DNA of 64,000 bases from JAFASC01 sp036265935. Its GTDB lineage: Bacteria > Pseudomonadota > Alphaproteobacteria > Rhizobiales > Beijerinckiaceae. The DNA is taken from assembly GCA_036265935.1 (NCBI GenBank), contig DATAOB010000011.1:14641-78640 (forward strand), in the 5' to 3' direction. The notes beneath the pieces were generated by a model, which was not told the origin of the DNA, did no database searches, and saw nothing but the letters and a program-made list of their open reading frames with translations. Positions 61,662 through 64,000 of the stretch are shown piece by piece (positions within the stretch are counted from its first letter, which is position 1; the number at the start of each line of letters is the position of its first letter). The position numbers and the translations under genes are program-made.

Positions 61662-61680
61662 GAGAAAGGAAAGCACACCC

Positions 61681-62076
61681 ATGTCGCTTAAAATCCGACT
61701 GTCCCGCGGCGGCGCCAAGAAGCGGCCGTTCTACCGTGTCGTCGTCGCCGACTCGCGCATGCCGCGCGACGGCCGCTTCATCGAGCGCCTCGGCACGTTC
61801 GATCCGTTGAAGGCGAAGGATGCCGCCGACCGTCTCGTCCTCGACCAGGAGAAGGCGAAGGCCTGGATGGCAAAAGGCGCGCAGCCGACCGACCGCGTCG
61901 CGCGGCTCCTTGACGGCCTTGGCCTCGTGAAGCGCGAGGCGCGCAACAATCCGCAGAGGTCGCAGCCGAAGAAGAAGGCGCAAGAGCGCGCTGCCGCAGC
62001 GACTGCAGCCGCAGCGGCGGCGGGCAGCGAGGCCGGCGGCGAGGCGGCCGGCACTGAGGCTGCCGCTGGAGCGTAG
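61681..62076 (+). CDS. rpsP: Ribosomal protein bS16
   Basis: A 131-residue 30S protein beginning MSLKIRLSRGGAKKRPFYRV and VVADSRMPRDGRFIERLGTF. The conserved body ends near residue 85 and is followed by a basic then Ala/Gly-rich tail (AAAATAAAAAAGSEAGGEAA), common in this class. The ribosome site GAGAAAGGAAAG precedes the ATG. rimM and trmD do not follow. Confidence 0.98.
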   Translation: MSLKIRLSRGGAKKRPFYRVVVADSRMPRDGRFIERLGTFDPLKAKDAADRLVLDQEKAKAWMAKGAQPTDRVARLLDGLGLVKREARNNPQRSQPKKKAQERAAAATAAAAAAGSEAGGEAAGTEAAAGA

Positions 62077-62087
62077 CGGGAGAAGCC

Positions 62088-62180
62088 GTCATTGCGAGCG
62101 ACCCCGGATCAAGTCCGGCGGAAGCAATCCATGCCAAGATGATCTATGGATTGCTTCGTCGGCTTTGCCTCCTCAATGAC
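62088..62180. repeat. Dispersed palindromic element, copy C
   Basis: GTCATTGCGAGCGACCCCGG with an internal CCGGATCAAGTCCGG stem, GAAGCAATCCAT, loop, ATGGATTGCTTCGTCGG and CTCAATGAC. Same arms as copies A and B with a small inserted stem on the left. It occupies the rpsP-DUF3422 gap. Confidence 0.88.
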
Positions 62181-62199
62181 GACAACATTTGCGTGACCA

Positions 62200-63483
62200 G
62201 TGCCTGAGGGACACAATTCGCTCGCGCTGACGCCGCATCCGCTGCGCGCGCAAGTGCTCGCGGAATTGCATGCGCGGCCGTTCACGCCGGTTGCGACGCC
62301 GTCGCGACTTCTGCGCTTCGGCTTCACCACCGATGCGGAGGCCGCGAGCGCCGCCACCACGGCGCTGATCGCATTCTGTGAGCAGCGCGGCATCGCGCCG
62401 CCGCGTCCGGAGGCGCGGCATTTCTCGACCGATCTTAGCGAAGGCCGTTTGCGTTTCGAGCGGCACAACGAATTCGTCACCTACACCTGGGAATTCCCCG
62501 CAGGCACCGACGCGTTCGAACCAGCGGGCGATGTGCTCGGCCGCGCGATGGCGCTCGTGCCGCAGCCCGGTCCGCTCATTGTCGCAATCGACATGCACGT
62601 CGTGCCTGCCAATCGCGCACCCGATTTTGCCGCGGCGTTCGCCGGCGCCAACATTGTCGCCTCCGAAGTCGAGGACGAACGCGCGCTGATCGCCACCGAT
62701 TTCCTGCCCGACGCGCACGGCTTCGTGCGCATTCTCATCGTCGACAAGCAGCTGACGCCGATCAGCACCGGCGCGCTGGCGCAGCGCCTGCTCGAGATCG
62801 AAACGTACCGCACGCTGGCTTTGCTCGGCCTGCCGGAAGCGCAGCGTTGCCTGCCGATCATCGAGAGAATCGACGCGCAATTGCCGGTGCTGATGCGCGA
62901 CGTGCAGGACGGAAGCGGCTTCGACACCAACCGCGCCTTGCTCGATCGGCTGACGGCGCTTGCGGCGGAAGTCGAGGCGCAGGCGGCGGAAACATCCTTC
63001 CGCTTCGGCGCGACGCGCGCTTACGACGAGCTCGTCGCGCTGCGCATCGAGGCGATCAAGGAAAACCATCTGCCGCATCATTCGACGCTGGCCTCGTTCC
63101 TGTCGCGACGGATGGCGCCGGCGATGCGCACCTGCGTGACCGTGGAAAAACGGCTAACCGATCTCTCGGAAAAGATCGCGCGGCTTGCCGAGCTGTTGCG
63201 CACGCGCGTCGATATCGAGCTCGAAAGCCAGAACGCGCTGCAATTGCGCCAGATGGGCGAGCGCGTTCGGCTGCAACTACGCCTGCAGCAGACGGTCGAA
63301 GGACTGTCGATCGCGGCGATCACCTATTACGTCGCGAGCGTCTTTCATTTGATTTTCGACGGATTGCATGTGCGCGGCTGGCAGGTCGAGCCGACGGTCG
63401 CCACCGCGCTGATGCTGCCGTTCATTTTTGTCGCGGTCGCTTTCACTATCTGGCGGGTGCGCCATCGCCACCGCGTCGACTAA
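62200..63483 (+). CDS. DUF3422 membrane protein
   Basis: A 427-residue protein. A soluble part with LRAQVLAELHARPFTPVATP and FVTYTWEFPAGTDAFEP is followed by a helical region (LLDRLTALAAEVEAQAAETS, FRFGATRAYDELVALRIEAI) and two membrane helices near the C-terminus (GLSIAAITYYVASVFHLIF and TALMLPFIFVAVAFTIWRV). The layout recalls CorA-like proteins but no GMN motif is seen. Conserved in Hyphomicrobiales, function unknown. Starts with a GTG at 62200. Confidence 0.88.
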   Translation: MPEGHNSLALTPHPLRAQVLAELHARPFTPVATPSRLLRFGFTTDAEAASAATTALIAFCEQRGIAPPRPEARHFSTDLSEGRLRFERHNEFVTYTWEFPAGTDAFEPAGDVLGRAMALVPQPGPLIVAIDMHVVPANRAPDFAAAFAGANIVASEVEDERALIATDFLPDAHGFVRILIVDKQLTPISTGALAQRLLEIETYRTLALLGLPEAQRCLPIIERIDAQLPVLMRDVQDGSGFDTNRALLDRLTALAAEVEAQAAETSFRFGATRAYDELVALRIEAIKENHLPHHSTLASFLSRRMAPAMRTCVTVEKRLTDLSEKIARLAELLRTRVDIELESQNALQLRQMGERVRLQLRLQQTVEGLSIAAITYYVASVFHLIFDGLHVRGWQVEPTVATALMLPFIFVAVAFTIWRVRHRHRVD

Positions 63484-63486
63484 GCT

Positions 63487-63633
63487 CTAGCGATATGTGA
63501 TCTGCTGCGGAGCGGGATTCTGGGCGAGCGCCGCCTTCACCGGGCAATGGCCGGTCGCACCGCGAATCGCCAGACCGGCGCCGCCGAGGAGCGCCAGCAG
63601 GCTCGAGACTTTGTTGGGGCGCGGTTGCACCGC
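63487..63633 (-). pseudogene. Fragment of a DUF2892-type membrane protein
   Basis: About 48 codons read PRPNKVSSLLALLGGAGLAI then RGATGHCPVKAAL and stop at 63487. The RGATGHCP motif and the glycine-rich helix are characteristic of the C-terminal end of this family. The N-terminal helix is missing, as sequence above 63635 belongs to a different gene fragment. A GTG at 63633 could start a short product. Confidence 0.6.
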
Positions 63634-63639
63634 TGAAGG

Positions 63640-63731
63640 GAAGTCTGGAGGATATCAAGCGAGGTTCACACGTTTTCTTCATTCCTGGATTTTCGAAGAA
63701 CGAAAAGCAAAATGTCTCGCAAAGCGAATGA
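63640..63731 (+). pseudogene. Remnant of a HigB/RelE-like toxin
   Basis: The frame reads LEDIKRGSHVFFIPGFSKNE then KQNVSQSE and stops at TGA 63729-63731. The FFIPGFSKNEKQNVS block is the conserved C-terminal strand of RelE/HigB-type toxins that pair with the antitoxin just downstream. The N-terminal two thirds are gone and a stop cuts the last helix. Confidence 0.65.
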
Positions 63732-63790
63732 GCAGATTGAAGCATCTCTGCTCAGGAGAGAGCTGGGGGAGAACAGCAGTGGCTAAAGCA

Positions 63791-64000
63791 ATGAAGAGAC
63801 AAAGCCGGATTCTCGCGAACGTTCACAAAACAGCTACTGGTAAGGCCGGCGTCATCGACGAAGCGACTATGCGAGAATTCGACGCGCTATGCTTGACTCC
63901 AGTGGAACAGCTATCGCCCGCCGAAATACGCGCGCTGCGCGAACGAGAGCAGGTCTCGCAGCCCGTCTTCGCGCATTACTTGAACGTGCGCAAGGATGCC
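63791..64000 (+). CDS. HigA-type XRE antitoxin (5' part, runs off the window)
   Basis: Seventy codons are visible: MKRQSRILANVHKTATGKAG, then EFDALCLTPVEQLSPAEIRA and LREREQVSQPVFAHYLNV, the start of a helix-turn-helix. This matches antitoxins of the HigA/NadS group, which repress their own operon and bind a RelE-fold toxin. A GTG at 63779 could add four residues. The toxin upstream is a remnant, so this antitoxin may be orphaned. Compared with the neighbouring housekeeping genes, the region is less GC-rich. Confidence 0.85.
   Translation, partial: MKRQSRILANVHKTATGKAGVIDEATMREFDALCLTPVEQLSPAEIRALREREQVSQPVFAHYLNVRKDA

Noticed and set aside
60721..61983. A 420-codon open frame antisense to ffh and rpsP
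   Set aside because: Spans two certain genes and an intergenic gap with Pro/Arg/Ser-rich sequence; no recognisable domain.

Overview
The window reads as a chromosomal segment of a high-GC alphaproteobacterium, most likely order Hyphomicrobiales (Rhizobiales). The support is the ddl-ftsQ-ftsA-ftsZ-lpxC-bamD-recN order, a DUF1476-purC-purSQ-purL-bolA-grxD block, a DUF4167 gene beside prmC, and several rhizobial-type families (DUF1178, DUF3422, aquaporin-type arsenite channel). I cannot fix the genus. No rRNA, tRNA, CRISPR array or intact transposase was seen.

Layout. 1-5.3 kb: a complete phosphate-starvation operon on the minus strand (phoR, Pho box, pstS, pstC, pstA, pstB, start of phoU). 5.4-9.9 kb: htpG, then a 2.5 kb accessory patch: a signal-less substrate-binding-like gene bounded by a second, degenerate copy of the htpG 3' end, a truncated gene and a frameshifted HNH endonuclease. 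9.9-14.9 kb: prmC, DUF4167, MOSC protein, amino-acid-type substrate-binding protein, broken methyltransferase. 15.4-20.6 kb: arsenic operon (arsR, arsI, aquaporin, arsC), ethanolamine ammonia-lyase eutBC, a hydroxyisobutyrate-dehydrogenase-like gene. 20.7-23.3 kb: metallophosphoesterase, cupredoxin, ECF sigma and anti-sigma operon. 24-34 kb: AbrB-type antitoxin, division and envelope cluster, recN, a stand-alone LigD polymerase domain. 34-39.4 kb: rimM, DUF1178, grxC, broken comF, methyltransferase, small DUF genes, xerC, DUF1476. 39.6-47.6 kb: purine genes, bolA, grxD and a ribB fusion, with Uma2, mazEF-like and DUF29 genes wedged between conserved neighbours. 47.7-63.5 kb: glnD, grpE, alkB, gpmA, dapB, altronate-dehydratase-like gene, dnaN, metallo-hydrolase, dps, rhlE, ffh, rpsP, DUF3422. 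63.5-64 kb: gene fragments and a HigA-type antitoxin cut by the window end.

How genes work together. The pst/pho block senses and imports phosphate under a three-repeat Pho box. The ars operon looks self-contained: ArsI yields As(III) from methylarsenicals, ArsC yields it from arsenate, and the aquaporin can let it leave. PurSQL form the three-part FGAM synthase; BolA and the CGFS glutaredoxin form an iron-sulfur pair.

Main themes of interest: (i) decayed toxin-antitoxin loci in which the toxin is lost or broken and the antitoxin kept or nearly so; (ii) small accessory genes inserted at three successive junctions of the purine block; (iii) single-base frameshifts in five genes, one at a perfect U UUU UUG slippery heptamer; (iv) the ECF sigma/cupredoxin/phosphoesterase operon; (v) an HTH-RibB-degenerate RibA fusion; (vi) short dispersed palindromes. 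Sequencing or assembly error remains a live explanation for some frameshifts. All family assignments come from recognition of the translated sequence; no database was searched.
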